This document shows, piece after piece, positions 41,127-49,051 of a DNA stretch of 59,824 nucleotides (the stretch's first letter is position 1; the number at the start of each line of letters is the position of its first letter). The notes under the pieces were generated by a model. The model saw only the letters and a program-made list of their open reading frames with translations, was not told the origin of the DNA and ran no database searches. Both the position numbers and the translations under genes were made by a program. The stretch is from a virus, in IMG/VR virus record IMGVR_UViG_3300020385_000016, positions 1 through 59,824 of that record; one strand, 5' to 3'.

Positions 41127-42211
41127 TATACTCCATCTCCATAAAATGTTTGTGGTGAAATGAAACTAGATGTACCTTGATTATCTGCATCAAGTGCTCT
41201 TAACATTTCACTTTCATAAATTCTCTCTAACTCTTGTGTTCTTTCAGGTGAAACTTTCATACTTAAATAGTATGCAAGTCCTGACATCATACAAGGATAA
41301 AATCTATTTACTACATCTGCTGTGTGAGAATAACCACCAACGTCTTGTATCTTTGCTAAATAATAAAAACAAAATTGAAAACTACTTGGTGTAGTTGTAC
41401 TTGATACACTTGAACTTGGTGTTGTATATAAAAAAATACTTGGGTTTAATTTTCTCTCTACATAATATTGTGAAGGAGTACCTTTAGATAATTTGTTTGG
41501 TGTTTGTGAATATGTGGATCTATCTATTTTTGTAAGTGCAACATCTACTGGTGCTGTTGTTGTTGAATTGTTTCTATAATAACCTTCTAAAACATCACTT
41601 ATATCACTTGGAAAATTAGTTGAATCACTTGCAAAACTATATTCAGCTTGACCTTCTATTAATGGTACTTTCGCTAATTTTACTTTCCATAAATGTACAC
41701 CTCTATTTCCCCATTCTTGAAAAAGAATATTTAATGATCGTCTTGCAGATCTTAATTGATAACCTGTTCTTGTTCCTAATACGCCTGTTCTTTCGTAAGC
41801 TTCCTCAATAATATCATCCATTTGAGGATCAAATTCAGTAGTGCCTGATGTAGGTGCAATGGTTTGAGCAGAATTACCCATACCAGCATGAACTGTACAA
41901 TAATAAAATAATACTGGAGCGCCGGTAGTTTTAACTGGTGCAACATTAATTGTTGTATTTGATCCTGCATTTCCAGATGCTCCGGTAGTGGTTACACCTG
42001 TTGTATAAGATGCTGTTGGACTATTATTAGGATTTGTAGAAAATGCAAAAATGTGTGTATCATTACTACTATCAGAGGTATCAAAGATATATGTATTACC
42101 TTCTTGTAAATAAAGTACAGGAGCTAACTCTCCGTTAATATAATATCTATTACCGGTTCCATATTGAGTTGTCCCCGTCGCTACGGTGACTGTGTAAGTA
42201 ATTGTAGCCAC
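41126..42211 (-). CDS. Cupredoxin-tail adaptor fusion (361 aa)
   Basis: Residues 1-120 form a cupredoxin-like beta domain: H53 in NDTHIFAF, and FYYCTVHAGMG with C105, H108 and M111, a complete type-1 copper ligand set. Residues 126-361 are adaptor-like: DDIIEEAYERTGVLG, RSARRSLNILFQEWGNRGVH and LWKVKLAKVPLIEG, the gp4/gp11-like start of connector proteins in these phages. The fusion is the odd feature. Copper binding is predicted from residues only. Confidence 0.65.
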   Translation of the reverse strand: MATITYTVTVATGTTQYGTGNRYYINGELAPVLYLQEGNTYIFDTSDSSNDTHIFAFSTNPNNSPTASYTTGVTTTGASGNAGSNTTINVAPVKTTGAPVLFYYCTVHAGMGNSAQTIAPTSGTTEFDPQMDDIIEEAYERTGVLGTRTGYQLRSARRSLNILFQEWGNRGVHLWKVKLAKVPLIEGQAEYSFASDSTNFPSDISDVLEGYYRNNSTTTAPVDVALTKIDRSTYSQTPNKLSKGTPSQYYVERKLNPSIFLYTTPSSSVSSTTTPSSFQFCFYYLAKIQDVGGYSHTADVVNRFYPCMMSGLAYYLSMKVSPERTQELERIYESEMLRALDADNQGTSSFISPQTFYGDGV

Positions 42212-42223
42212 AAGTTGCTCCTA

Positions 42224-42532
42224 TTAGCCGCCAGTTATTGTTAATGTAACACTTCCACCTGAACCTGCTAAATTGTAAACAATTCCTTTATCAAAAAGAA
42301 TTCCAGAACCTGGTACATAAACTTCTAAACCTTCTGTTCCAAAATTATAAGTTGCTACTAAATTACCTGCTGCAGCTGCTCCTGAAGTTGCTACATTATA
42401 TAAAAGTAAAGTAGAACTTGCTATTCCTTTTCCTTGAATAGAAGTAACTCTAGCTCTGCCTGCTCTTGATAAAGTATCAGCACCTATTGTTGCTAAGTTA
42501 AGGGTTGTTTGATCACTTGAGTATGATGACAT
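42224..42532 (-). CDS. Virion protein (102 aa)
   Basis: SSDQTTLNLATIGADTLSRA then GRARVTSIQGKGIASSTLLL and NFGTEGLEVYVPGSG. A beta-rich small protein between the adaptor and a decoration-like protein. The next gene upstream is separated by a UUCG hairpin at 42553-42572. Confidence 0.5.
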   Translation of the reverse strand: MSSYSSDQTTLNLATIGADTLSRAGRARVTSIQGKGIASSTLLLYNVATSGAAAAGNLVATYNFGTEGLEVYVPGSGILFDKGIVYNLAGSGGSVTLTITGG

Positions 42533-42552
42533 ATTTTCTCCTGTTAAATTTT

Positions 42553-42572
42553 ATGTGGGCCGAAGCCCACAT
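42553..42572 (-). terminator. UUCG-capped hairpin
   Basis: ATGTGGGC and GCCCACAT pair; on the leftward RNA the loop is UUCG closed by C-G, a very stable tetraloop. It lies 11 bases after the stop of the 42583 gene. No strong T-run follows, so it may protect the mRNA 3' end. Confidence 0.55.
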
Positions 42573-42582
42573 TAATTATTTA

Positions 42583-42993
42583 TTACGCTATTGTTGCACC
42601 TTGAACTGAAGTTGCAACCCAACCAATAGTACTATTCCAAACTAAAGTAACTGATTCAGCTACTGCATCGAAAGCAACTGTTGTTCCACTTGCAAATGTA
42701 ACTGGAGTAACTGTTGCAGTTCCGCCACCATCAACAATCATGTTAATGATTTTAACTTGTCCTGAAGTTGTTCCATCAGCTAAAGTTACTGCTGCAGCTC
42801 CGCCAGCTGTAGTAAGTTCTGTTATTAAGTTTGTAAGATCAACAGCTCCTGCACCAGATAATGTTTGCACACCACCTGTAATAGATGCTCCGTAAGTAGC
42901 ATTAGTTGTAACTGCACCTGTTGATGTATTTTTAGTTATTGCTTCAAAACCGTTTTCCGATCTTACCGGTCCTGAAAATGTTGTGTTTGCCAT
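42583..42993 (-). CDS. Head decoration-like virion protein (136 aa)
   Basis: FSGPVRSENGFEAITKNTST then QTLSGAGAVDLTNLITELTT, GGAAAVTLADGTTSGQVKII and TATVTPVTFASGTTVAFDAV. The start NTTFSGPVRSENGF is the pattern of beta-sandwich decoration or capsid-fibre proteins in marine phages. Good AGGAGG-like ribosome site; set between two hairpins that point to independent expression. Confidence 0.55.
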   Translation of the reverse strand: MANTTFSGPVRSENGFEAITKNTSTGAVTTNATYGASITGGVQTLSGAGAVDLTNLITELTTAGGAAAVTLADGTTSGQVKIINMIVDGGGTATVTPVTFASGTTVAFDAVAESVTLVWNSTIGWVATSVQGATIA

Positions 42994-43014
42994 GTTATAT
43001 TCCTCCTAGAATAC

Positions 43015-43061
43015 GTAAATATAGTCCTCTAGGGATGTCGACTATACGCGTCTATATTTAC
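43015..43061 (-). other. Inverted repeat in the leader of the 42583 gene
   Basis: GTAAATATAG (43015-43024) pairs with CTATATTTAC (43052-43061); inside it ATAGTC (43021-43026) pairs with GACTAT (43040-43045) as an alternative fold. The two folds are partly exclusive. It lies directly before the ribosome site of the 42993 start. Confidence 0.45.
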
Positions 43062-43107
43062 TTGTTTGTTATTAATGTATAGTAATTAAGATATATATGA
43101 TTTTTAT

Positions 43108-43119
43108 ATAGAGTGCAAG
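43108..43119. repeat. Direct repeat left of oxygenase E
   Basis: ATAGAGTGCAAG here is repeated exactly at 43868-43879. The two copies flank the 2OG-like gene 43124-43837 and its upstream gap, as expected of a gene inserted as a unit. Confidence 0.6.
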
Positions 43120-43123
43120 AAGG

Positions 43124-43837
43124 TTATATATGAAGAGGAATACAGGTACCCCAATCTATAAACGTCGGTTCAGCTAGATCTTTTCTATCATACACATCAA
43201 AAGCAACACTAATTCTAGGGCTTTTAGATAATGTTGTGTCTGTATAATGAGGCAAATATGTAGGAAAAATAATCATTTCACCTGGAATATTTTCTATACA
43301 CCAGCCTTGGTTTTCACAAACTGAAAGGTAATAGGTGGATGTAGATTCTGCTTGAATAGTTAAATGGCCACTTAAAAAGCTTTTTTCAGAATCTAACAAA
43401 GAGCGATGTTTATGTTGACCTATTTTTTCATCTTTCCTTAAAACATTAAACCAACAAATAATCCATAAATCATTGGTAGGAATATTCTTTCCTTCTTTAT
43501 TAAATTTATTAACACACATTCTTATATTTTTTATTATATGTTCTTGTAATCCTTTTAATGCAGAGGATTTAAATTTTAAAAAATTAAAAAATTGATATCT
43601 TGCAGTTAAACCATTAGTTAAACCTGTACCTCCATCGTGAGTTGCGGGATATTTATTTATTATCTCTTTTTCTTTTTTTAATAAAAAAGACACTGATTTT
43701 TTTTGATCAAAATTTAATTTATCACTTTTCCAAAACCAATAAGGAACTTCTAATCCTAGAGAGGATTTATTTTCTGTGGTTTTTAAATTAACCCAATTTA
43801 AACCTAAACCTGCTTTTCTTTCTTTGACCTTTATCAT
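43124..43837 (-). CDS. 2OG-Fe(II) oxygenase E (237 aa)
   Basis: IGQHKHRSLLDSEKSFLSGH (139-158) gives H142/H144, PGEMIIFPTYLPHYTD (185-200) the distal H197 and SPRISVAFDVYD (206-217) the Arg208, the same TIGR02466-like plan as oxygenase B but strongly diverged. It lies far from the 31148-33701 cassette and is flanked by 12-base direct repeats. Substrate unknown. Confidence 0.7.
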   Translation of the reverse strand: MIKVKERKAGLGLNWVNLKTTENKSSLGLEVPYWFWKSDKLNFDQKKSVSFLLKKEKEIINKYPATHDGGTGLTNGLTARYQFFNFLKFKSSALKGLQEHIIKNIRMCVNKFNKEGKNIPTNDLWIICWFNVLRKDEKIGQHKHRSLLDSEKSFLSGHLTIQAESTSTYYLSVCENQGWCIENIPGEMIIFPTYLPHYTDTTLSKSPRISVAFDVYDRKDLAEPTFIDWGTCIPLHI

Positions 43838-43867
43838 TCTAATTAATAAAACATACAGTAGATTTTA

Positions 43868-43879
43868 ATAGAGTGCAAG
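43868..43879. repeat. Direct repeat right of oxygenase E
   Basis: Second exact copy of ATAGAGTGCAAG (first at 43108-43119), inside the 86-base gap between 43837 and 43924. Confidence 0.6.
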
Positions 43880-43923
43880 GGATTGCGTTGTGAATGTACG
43901 TATTTCGACGATGTAGCGTTTTA

Positions 43924-44139
43924 TTAAGTAGCTACTGATACTTCGGGTGCTGCACCCTCAATTTTATTTGTCTGGTGAGCTCTCATAGCTTCGGCCATTT
44001 TTATATCGCTTATGACCTCTCTTATTTTATGGTCTATCTTGACCATGTCGAGAGTATATCTACCCTCTTTAAGATGCTCCTGCTCCCAGTTCAACTCCAG
44101 TGACCTTTTCGCTTTGTAAAGGTCTGATAAGTTTTGCAT
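43924..44139 (-). CDS. Small helical protein (71 aa)
   Basis: The ATG at 44139 is preferred to an upstream one at 44154, because AGGAGA lies seven bases before it. QNLSDLYKAKRSLELNWEQ and HKIREVISDIKMAEAMRAHQ form two charged helices. It overlaps the next gene by 71 bases in a different frame. Function unknown. Confidence 0.55.
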   Translation of the reverse strand: MQNLSDLYKAKRSLELNWEQEHLKEGRYTLDMVKIDHKIREVISDIKMAEAMRAHQTNKIEGAAPEVSVAT

Positions 44140-44326
44140 CGTGGATCTCCTCATAAGTTATCCATTTTTTAGACGAACTTGTAAATCCGTCTTTTTCCCA
44201 TTTTACACCTTTTTCTCCTAGTTTGTCAACTATTGAATTTTCAATAGCTTCAGCACTATCCTCACACGCTACTGTAAAACGCGCATGATACCCATATGCT
44301 CTTATATTAACTAGAAAATTTTTCAT
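44069..44326 (-). CDS. Small protein (85 aa)
   Basis: KNFLVNIRAYGYHARFTVAC then EDSAEAIENSIVDKLGEKG, a short alpha-beta fold. Its C-terminal 24 residues overlap the following gene. No function recognised; a mixed strand-helix domain like this occurs in many small phage proteins. Confidence 0.55.
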   Translation of the reverse strand: MKNFLVNIRAYGYHARFTVACEDSAEAIENSIVDKLGEKGVKWEKDGFTSSSKKWITYEEIHDAKLIRPLQSEKVTGVELGAGAS

Positions 44327-44328
44327 GA

Positions 44329-45027
44329 TTACTTAAGTATACTCTTTAATAGTTTGTCTTTCAAGTTGCTAAATCTATAAAATAAACCTTGATGTTCTGC
44401 ATAATTATAGCCTTTATTTTTAAAAGATAATTTTAACTGTTTATCAGTTTCAAAGGTAATATAGCACAAAGGAGTGCCTTGAGGAATATATAAATGATTT
44501 TGTTCTTTTTTAATAGGTATAAATACATTCATTTCCATTGGTTTTTTACAATTTATTATTCCTGGTATGACTTCAAAGTCATTCATGTGCCACCATGCAT
44601 TAGAGATCATTGAAACATAATCACATTGAATAGTAAAAGAAGGACCAAATTTTAATATATGAGCATAATCACTATTTGCATAATTAATAAAATCCCAATC
44701 AGGGTGATGCATAAAATACTTTGTCCAATCAAGTCCTCCCACACTACCTCTTATTTCATTTGGTTCTATAAATAATTCAATGTCGTATGGAGATGTAAAC
44801 AGGATACTTCTTTTAAAAAGATTTATAAATCCAGAACAAGTTCTAATTGTTGTTTTAGATCTTATTCTTCTTTTTTGATTATCAAAAAAACTACTTGGAA
44901 TATCTTTGAAATATTTTGGTAAATTGTGTGGAAAAGAAACTAAATGATTCTTTAAAATTTTTGTAGGTATTACATTAGATTGAACTATAATCTCTTTCTC
45001 TCTCACAAACATACTTTTATATAGCAC
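44329..45027 (-). CDS. Cupin-like protein, DUF6065-type (232 aa)
   Basis: Middle: IPSSFFDNQKRRIRSKTTIR and RSILFTSPYDIELFIEPNE; C-terminal: EVIPGIINCKKPMEMNVFIP, IPQGTPLCYITFETDKQLKL. The pattern 'vIPGIINC ... fiPIKK ... IPQGTPLC' is that of DUF6065, a beta-barrel family of unknown function in marine phages. It is transcribed after the capsid terminator, so it may rely on readthrough or on a weak promoter of its own. Confidence 0.6.
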   Translation of the reverse strand: MLYKSMFVREKEIIVQSNVIPTKILKNHLVSFPHNLPKYFKDIPSSFFDNQKRRIRSKTTIRTCSGFINLFKRSILFTSPYDIELFIEPNEIRGSVGGLDWTKYFMHHPDWDFINYANSDYAHILKFGPSFTIQCDYVSMISNAWWHMNDFEVIPGIINCKKPMEMNVFIPIKKEQNHLYIPQGTPLCYITFETDKQLKLSFKNKGYNYAEHQGLFYRFSNLKDKLLKSILK

Positions 45028-45028
45028 A

Positions 45029-45056
45029 AAAAAAAGGGGCCCGAAAGCCCCTTTTT
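45029..45056 (-). terminator. Strong rho-independent terminator after the capsid gene
   Basis: AAAAGGGGC and GCCCCTTTT pair with a CCGAAA loop (plus strand); on the leftward transcript GGGGC-TTTCGG-GCCCC is followed by eight T. It lies about 20 bases after the capsid stop and can also act rightward. Confidence 0.9.
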
Positions 45057-45074
45057 AAATATTAGTTTTAACGA

Positions 45075-45980
45075 TTATACAGCGTTAGAACCAAAGATAC
45101 CTCTAGGGTCTGAGAATCCGAATACGTATCTCTCTCTAGCTTTGTATCTTACGTTTCCTGTGTCAAAGTCACCTTCCATTGAAGTTTTGATAGGTGCTCT
45201 AACAAAGTGTTTAAGACCATTAGGTACATCTGTTTTAAGAAACCATTTTTTGTTAGATGTTAAGTAGTGGTTCACTGTGTATCCTTGAGGAACCATTCCC
45301 ATATTTCTAACAGCATTGATATCGTTATCAGCTGTGCCAACTCTGCCTGCAGAATTCATAAGTCTGTCAGCAGTAAATTGAAGCGCAGAAGGAATAATTA
45401 ATTTAGTTCCTTGTGCCGCAATTTTTAGGCCTCTTTCATCAGTAAACGCAGCGACGTCGATTAACGCCTGTTCTAATGATGTTTCGTTTAAGTCAGAAGC
45501 GACTGCTAATTCATTTGAAAACGTACCAGCTAGTGTTGGGTGAACAGTTGAACATAATTCAACTCCATCGCCACCAGCAAAGTTCGCATCAAACGCATTA
45601 TTTAATACCGCTGCTGCTTTTACTTGCTTCGTGTTTGCCATAGATCTTGCTAACGCTTTTGTATATCTAGACGCAAGTCTGTCATACAAGTTATCTTCGA
45701 TAGCTTCTTCTGTGATTGCAAACGCTAACGCAATTGTTTCGTTTGTGTAACGAGCTGTGTAAGTCTCTTGCGCATCATCGAATGTTACGCCTTGACCTTC
45801 AGGTTTTACAGCTGCATTCGCAAAACCACTTAACATTACTTCCTCTTCGAAAGCTCTGTCAGATGTTTCTGTGTCGAATATTTCTGCATGCTCGTTAGCA
45901 TAGTTTTTATACTCTAGTCCGAATAGTGCATTCAGACCAGGCTCTAGTTCTTTAACTAGTTGTGCTCTTGATATTGCCAT
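45075..45980 (-). CDS. Major capsid protein, HK97/Mu gpT-like (301 aa)
   Basis: SRAQLVKELEPGLNALFGLE at the start, then DRAFEEEVMLSGFANAAVKPEG, NEHAEIFDTETSDR and ARYTNETIALAFAITEEAIED. The C-terminal part IIPSALQFTADRLMNSAGR and RYVFGFSDPRGIFG fits the A-domain and P-domain of Mu gpT-type HK97 folds. It follows the scaffold and a decoration-like protein and is closed by a strong terminator, as expected of the most abundant virion protein. Confidence 0.85.
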   Translation of the reverse strand: MAISRAQLVKELEPGLNALFGLEYKNYANEHAEIFDTETSDRAFEEEVMLSGFANAAVKPEGQGVTFDDAQETYTARYTNETIALAFAITEEAIEDNLYDRLASRYTKALARSMANTKQVKAAAVLNNAFDANFAGGDGVELCSTVHPTLAGTFSNELAVASDLNETSLEQALIDVAAFTDERGLKIAAQGTKLIIPSALQFTADRLMNSAGRVGTADNDINAVRNMGMVPQGYTVNHYLTSNKKWFLKTDVPNGLKHFVRAPIKTSMEGDFDTGNVRYKARERYVFGFSDPRGIFGSNAV

Positions 45981-46001
45981 AGTTTTATACTCCTATTCTT
46001 A

Positions 46002-46664
46002 TTAGTTTACGCCATTATACAGGTTCGAACGACCAGCAATAACTACGATTTGGTTTGATCCAACCGCTGTGTTATCTTTGTTCTCTGGATCGTCTGCAGA
46101 TCTCACAAGTTTAAACATGTGAGTAGCATCCGCTCCGCCGCCGATATCTAAAGTTACAGTCGATTGACCGTCTTTAGCATCCGTTGCTGTAAAGCTGTTA
46201 GTGTTATAGCCAGCATCGCCGTACATAGCTTGAGTAACTGCCGCATCCGCTTTGATTACGTATTCTTGAAACGGATTGTCATTTACAAAACCTAGACCGT
46301 CGTTGCTGCCCGTATTATAGTCAGTTCCAAATGTTGTGCTTGCTGCTACTGAATTTGCGAACGTTGGTTTTTTCGTTGTACTGTTTACGAAGAAACAGCC
46401 GTTGAAAGAACCAATAAGAGGAGCATGACCTGTATTTACATACGTTGCTCCACCATTTCCACCATCGTCAGTAGTTGCGAAACTTGCATCTTGTAAATAA
46501 CCTTGGTCACCACTTGCATCTTGAAGTGATACTGGATTATTTTTGAAGATACCAACACCTAGGCCTGATTTGATTTTGTATTCAGATTGACCTGAAGTCG
46601 CTGGAGTATTTCCAACAACCATAGTCGTTCTTAAACCAAAACCAGTTGTACTTGCATTTGCCAT
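46002..46664 (-). CDS. Capsid-associated/decoration protein (220 aa)
   Basis: TGFGLRTTMVVGNTPATSGQ then YKIKSGLGVGIFKNNPVSLQD, GSFNGCFFVNSTTKKPTF and NPFQEYVIKADAAVTQAMYG. This pattern accompanies major capsid genes in marine phages. Mixed alpha-beta. Probably a head decoration or minor capsid protein. Confidence 0.6.
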   Translation of the reverse strand: MANASTTGFGLRTTMVVGNTPATSGQSEYKIKSGLGVGIFKNNPVSLQDASGDQGYLQDASFATTDDGGNGGATYVNTGHAPLIGSFNGCFFVNSTTKKPTFANSVAASTTFGTDYNTGSNDGLGFVNDNPFQEYVIKADAAVTQAMYGDAGYNTNSFTATDAKDGQSTVTLDIGGGADATHMFKLVRSADDPENKDNTAVGSNQIVVIAGRSNLYNGVN

Positions 46665-46684
46665 AGTATTTGTTTCCTTTTTAT

Positions 46685-46711
46685 GTACCTGCCTGTGAAG
46701 GCTTCCGGTAC
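46685..46711. other. Hairpin in the leader of the 46002 gene
   Basis: GTACC and GGTAC enclose GCCT-GTGA-AGGC. It lies between the 46751-47212 gene and the ATG at 46664. No T-run; may be a processing site that raises capsid mRNA levels. Confidence 0.35.
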
Positions 46712-46750
46712 GGTTTATTGTTAATTTGTTGGGTAGGAATTACTAAATAA

Positions 46751-47212
46751 TTAGCTTTTCTTTGTACCACCAAAAGTTACACGGGATTGAGAATCACTGC
46801 TGAAACTCATTCCTGATTGCTTTTCCTTCATAAGATCGTTATTAATTGCTTCATCTTTATCTCTAGTTTGCTTATTGTAATAAGCTTCTATTTGAAGCGC
46901 GATCTCTTCTGGTATCCTTGCGAGCAAAAGGCCTCCTACTTGTATAACTCCTGCGTATTTACCGTCGTTAGACGTTGGATAATCAGAATCCGGATATTCA
47001 TCAGATCTAACTAATTCATATCCTTCTCTTAATGATGCTGCTACATTTTTTGTATCATTGTATCCTAATGTTTCAGCTCTTATCCATCTGTGCCTATAAC
47101 CGTCTGGCGCAGGGGGTGCATCAAGTGATGAGGGTGGAGTCCATACTTTTTTATGAGAAGTTTTTTCTCTAGTTTGACTCGCACGTGAAGTTTTTATTTT
47201 ATCGTTTTCCAT
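46751..47212 (-). CDS. Late-block protein (153 aa)
   Basis: RHRWIRAETLGYNDTKNVAA then SLREGYELVRSDEYPDSDYP, KYAGVIQVGGLLLARIPEEI. The central pattern 'hrWir...lG..Dt.NV...lreG.e.V' is common in small marine phage virion-region proteins between scaffold and capsid. Charged, probably dimeric. Function unknown. Confidence 0.6.
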   Translation of the reverse strand: MENDKIKTSRASQTREKTSHKKVWTPPSSLDAPPAPDGYRHRWIRAETLGYNDTKNVAASLREGYELVRSDEYPDSDYPTSNDGKYAGVIQVGGLLLARIPEEIALQIEAYYNKQTRDKDEAINNDLMKEKQSGMSFSSDSQSRVTFGGTKKS

Positions 47213-47216
47213 ATGC

Positions 47217-48167
47217 TTATACTCCTTCCGTGATTTTTAATTGTTTTGCATAATCTTCAAGTGGCACACCTAATCTTTTAGCTATTGCTACCTGTGAAGG
47301 TGTGAGCTTAACAGTTTTTTTGCGACCTTGTGGGGCTGATCGTTTAGCCGAAGCTACATTTTGAGCAGGTTTTGCTCTTTCTGTAGTTGTACCATCTATC
47401 TTATCAAATTTTTGCGGAAATTCAAGTCTTATTCTTTTATCAACTTCTGCATAGTATTCGTCAGATTTAGGATCATATCCTTCTGATTCCACAAGTTTTT
47501 TATGGATATCAAAAGCCGTATAAGTCATAGCTGAATCGTTACCAAACCAACTATTACTAGCTGCCCAATCTTCTGCTTTTTCATCAGTTTGTGGACGTAC
47601 GTTTGGTTGATAAGCTTGTCTTTGAGGTGTGATGTTAACCTTTTTAGGTGCTTCTTCTTCCATAGCTTTAAGTGAAGATAGTCTAATTGCATCAGCATTT
47701 AATCTTGCGATTTGTTCCTGTGCAGCTACTTGACCATCAACATCTCCTGCTTCAATAGATGTTTTTAAAGCTTGTCTTGCAGCAGTCATATTTGTTGTGA
47801 CTCTACTTTCAAACTCTGAAACATAAGATTTATCAAGTTTAGAAAATCTAGTTTCTAAAGCTTCTTTATCTCTTTTTACGGATTCAGCAAATGTCAAAGC
47901 TTCTTCTCTTTGTCTTTCAGCTTCTCTCATTTTACGAGTAAGTTTAGAAATTCTTTTTTGAACTCCATCACTATATTCTTTTAACTCGTCTTTTTTTTCT
48001 TCTGTTTTAGTTTCAACAGGTTGTTCTACCTGTTCAACTTCAACTTTTTCTTCTTGAGGTGCTTCGACTTTTTCCGGTTCACCTTTATCATCTAAATTAA
48101 TTTCTGCGCCAGTTGTTTCGCCAACGTCAATTAATTCGTCAGATGCTTTTTTGTTTTCTTCCTGCAT
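47217..48167 (-). CDS. Probable scaffolding protein (316 aa)
   Basis: Highly charged, helical start rich in Glu and Lys (ETTGAEINLDDKGEPEKVEA, EEKVEVEQVEQPVETKTEEK), long coiled-coil at about 75-190 (SKLTRKMREAERQREEALTF, LETRFSKLDKSYVSEF), basic C-terminus (KKTVKLTPSQVAIAKRLGVP). Position between portal side and capsid and this composition fit a scaffold. Confidence 0.7.
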   Translation of the reverse strand: MQEENKKASDELIDVGETTGAEINLDDKGEPEKVEAPQEEKVEVEQVEQPVETKTEEKKDELKEYSDGVQKRISKLTRKMREAERQREEALTFAESVKRDKEALETRFSKLDKSYVSEFESRVTTNMTAARQALKTSIEAGDVDGQVAAQEQIARLNADAIRLSSLKAMEEEAPKKVNITPQRQAYQPNVRPQTDEKAEDWAASNSWFGNDSAMTYTAFDIHKKLVESEGYDPKSDEYYAEVDKRIRLEFPQKFDKIDGTTTERAKPAQNVASAKRSAPQGRKKTVKLTPSQVAIAKRLGVPLEDYAKQLKITEGV

Positions 48168-48181
48168 AGTTCCTTCCTATG

Positions 48182-48658
48182 TTAAATGTAATGAAGAATC
48201 GATTCTGGATCACTTATCGTACCCAAAACTTCATCATCGTTTAGTAGTCGCACTTCTCCGCCTTCAATTGGTAATCTTGAACCCGCATAACGAGCAAAGA
48301 TAACCCAATCTCCTTTTTTGCACCAAGGTTCATTATACTTATCTTTATCCTTGTATGCTAAATCTCCTAGTTCCAAAACATAACCACATGTTGTTGAAAT
48401 TCTAGCTTTGTCTAATTGTTCTTGTGAAAATAAAATACCACCTTTAGTTTTTTCTTTTGGTGTAAAAGGTAAAACTAAAATTCTAAACCCAACAGGTTTA
48501 GGCAATTCTTTAACTGTCTCTCTGATATTATCAGAGTGTAGTCTTTTTGCGTGAGGTTCTTGTTTTGCTTCTTCTTTATACTTTTCTTCTAAAGCATTAA
48601 TGTGTTTCGGAGTTTCCGTCTTTTTTGGTTCCGATGTCGATAACGTTTCCTTGCTCAT
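48182..48658 (-). CDS. GroES-like co-chaperonin (158 aa)
   Basis: After a charged 50-residue N-terminal extension: PVGFRILVLPFTPKEKTKGG, ILFSQEQLDKARISTTCGYV, LELGDLAYKDKDKYNEPWCK and KGDWVIFARYAGSRLPIEGG. These match GroES/Cpn10 core strands, including the mobile loop region (KEKTKGGILFSQE) and the base strand GDWV. T4 gp31 is the known phage example, which lets GroEL fold a larger capsid protein. It sits beside the scaffold and capsid genes, fitting the role. Confidence 0.8.
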   Translation of the reverse strand: MSKETLSTSEPKKTETPKHINALEEKYKEEAKQEPHAKRLHSDNIRETVKELPKPVGFRILVLPFTPKEKTKGGILFSQEQLDKARISTTCGYVLELGDLAYKDKDKYNEPWCKKGDWVIFARYAGSRLPIEGGEVRLLNDDEVLGTISDPESILHYI

Positions 48659-48848
48659 CTTTTTGCTCCTTATGGTTTAGCAGGTTAGAGATTTCCTGTA
48701 GTATTAATCTGTAGGCATGTGCCTGTCCTAACATATACTTGTATTTTTCCATGCTGTCAACATTTCCTGACATCATTGCCGTTGATATATTTTCAAGCGT
48801 GTTTTTCGTAATTTTTTTTAACTTGTCAATTATTAATAGATCGTCCAT
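48597..48848 (-). CDS. Small helical protein (83 aa)
   Basis: DDLLIIDKLKKITKNTLENI then MLGQAHAYRLILQEISNLLN. Helical, with an acidic, glycine-containing end. It overlaps the co-chaperonin start by 62 bases. May be a regulatory or structural small protein. Unknown. Confidence 0.55.
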   Translation of the reverse strand: MDDLLIIDKLKKITKNTLENISTAMMSGNVDSMEKYKYMLGQAHAYRLILQEISNLLNHKEQKDEQGNVIDIGTKKDGNSETH

Positions 48849-49051
48849 TATTCTTCTCCTCTGTAAGGTTCTAGTGTTTCTAATTTTTCTTTAGCAGTTG
48901 CTATTTTTTCAAATAGTTTATCCATTTCATCAAGGTGTTGAGGATGTTCTCCAATACCTACTGAATGATCTAGATATATTTCTAATGTTGCTTCTGCTTC
49001 TGCGATTTGTGCTTCGTATCTTTTTACTAATGCTTCAATTAACATTTCCAC
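48848..49051 (-). CDS. Small helical protein (67 aa)
   Basis: EALVKRYEAQIAEAEATLEI then HLDEMDKLFEKIATAKEKLE. A two-helix hairpin with a short glycine turn. The stop abuts the next ATG. Unknown function. Confidence 0.55.
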   Translation of the reverse strand: MEMLIEALVKRYEAQIAEAEATLEIYLDHSVGIGEHPQHLDEMDKLFEKIATAKEKLETLEPYRGEE

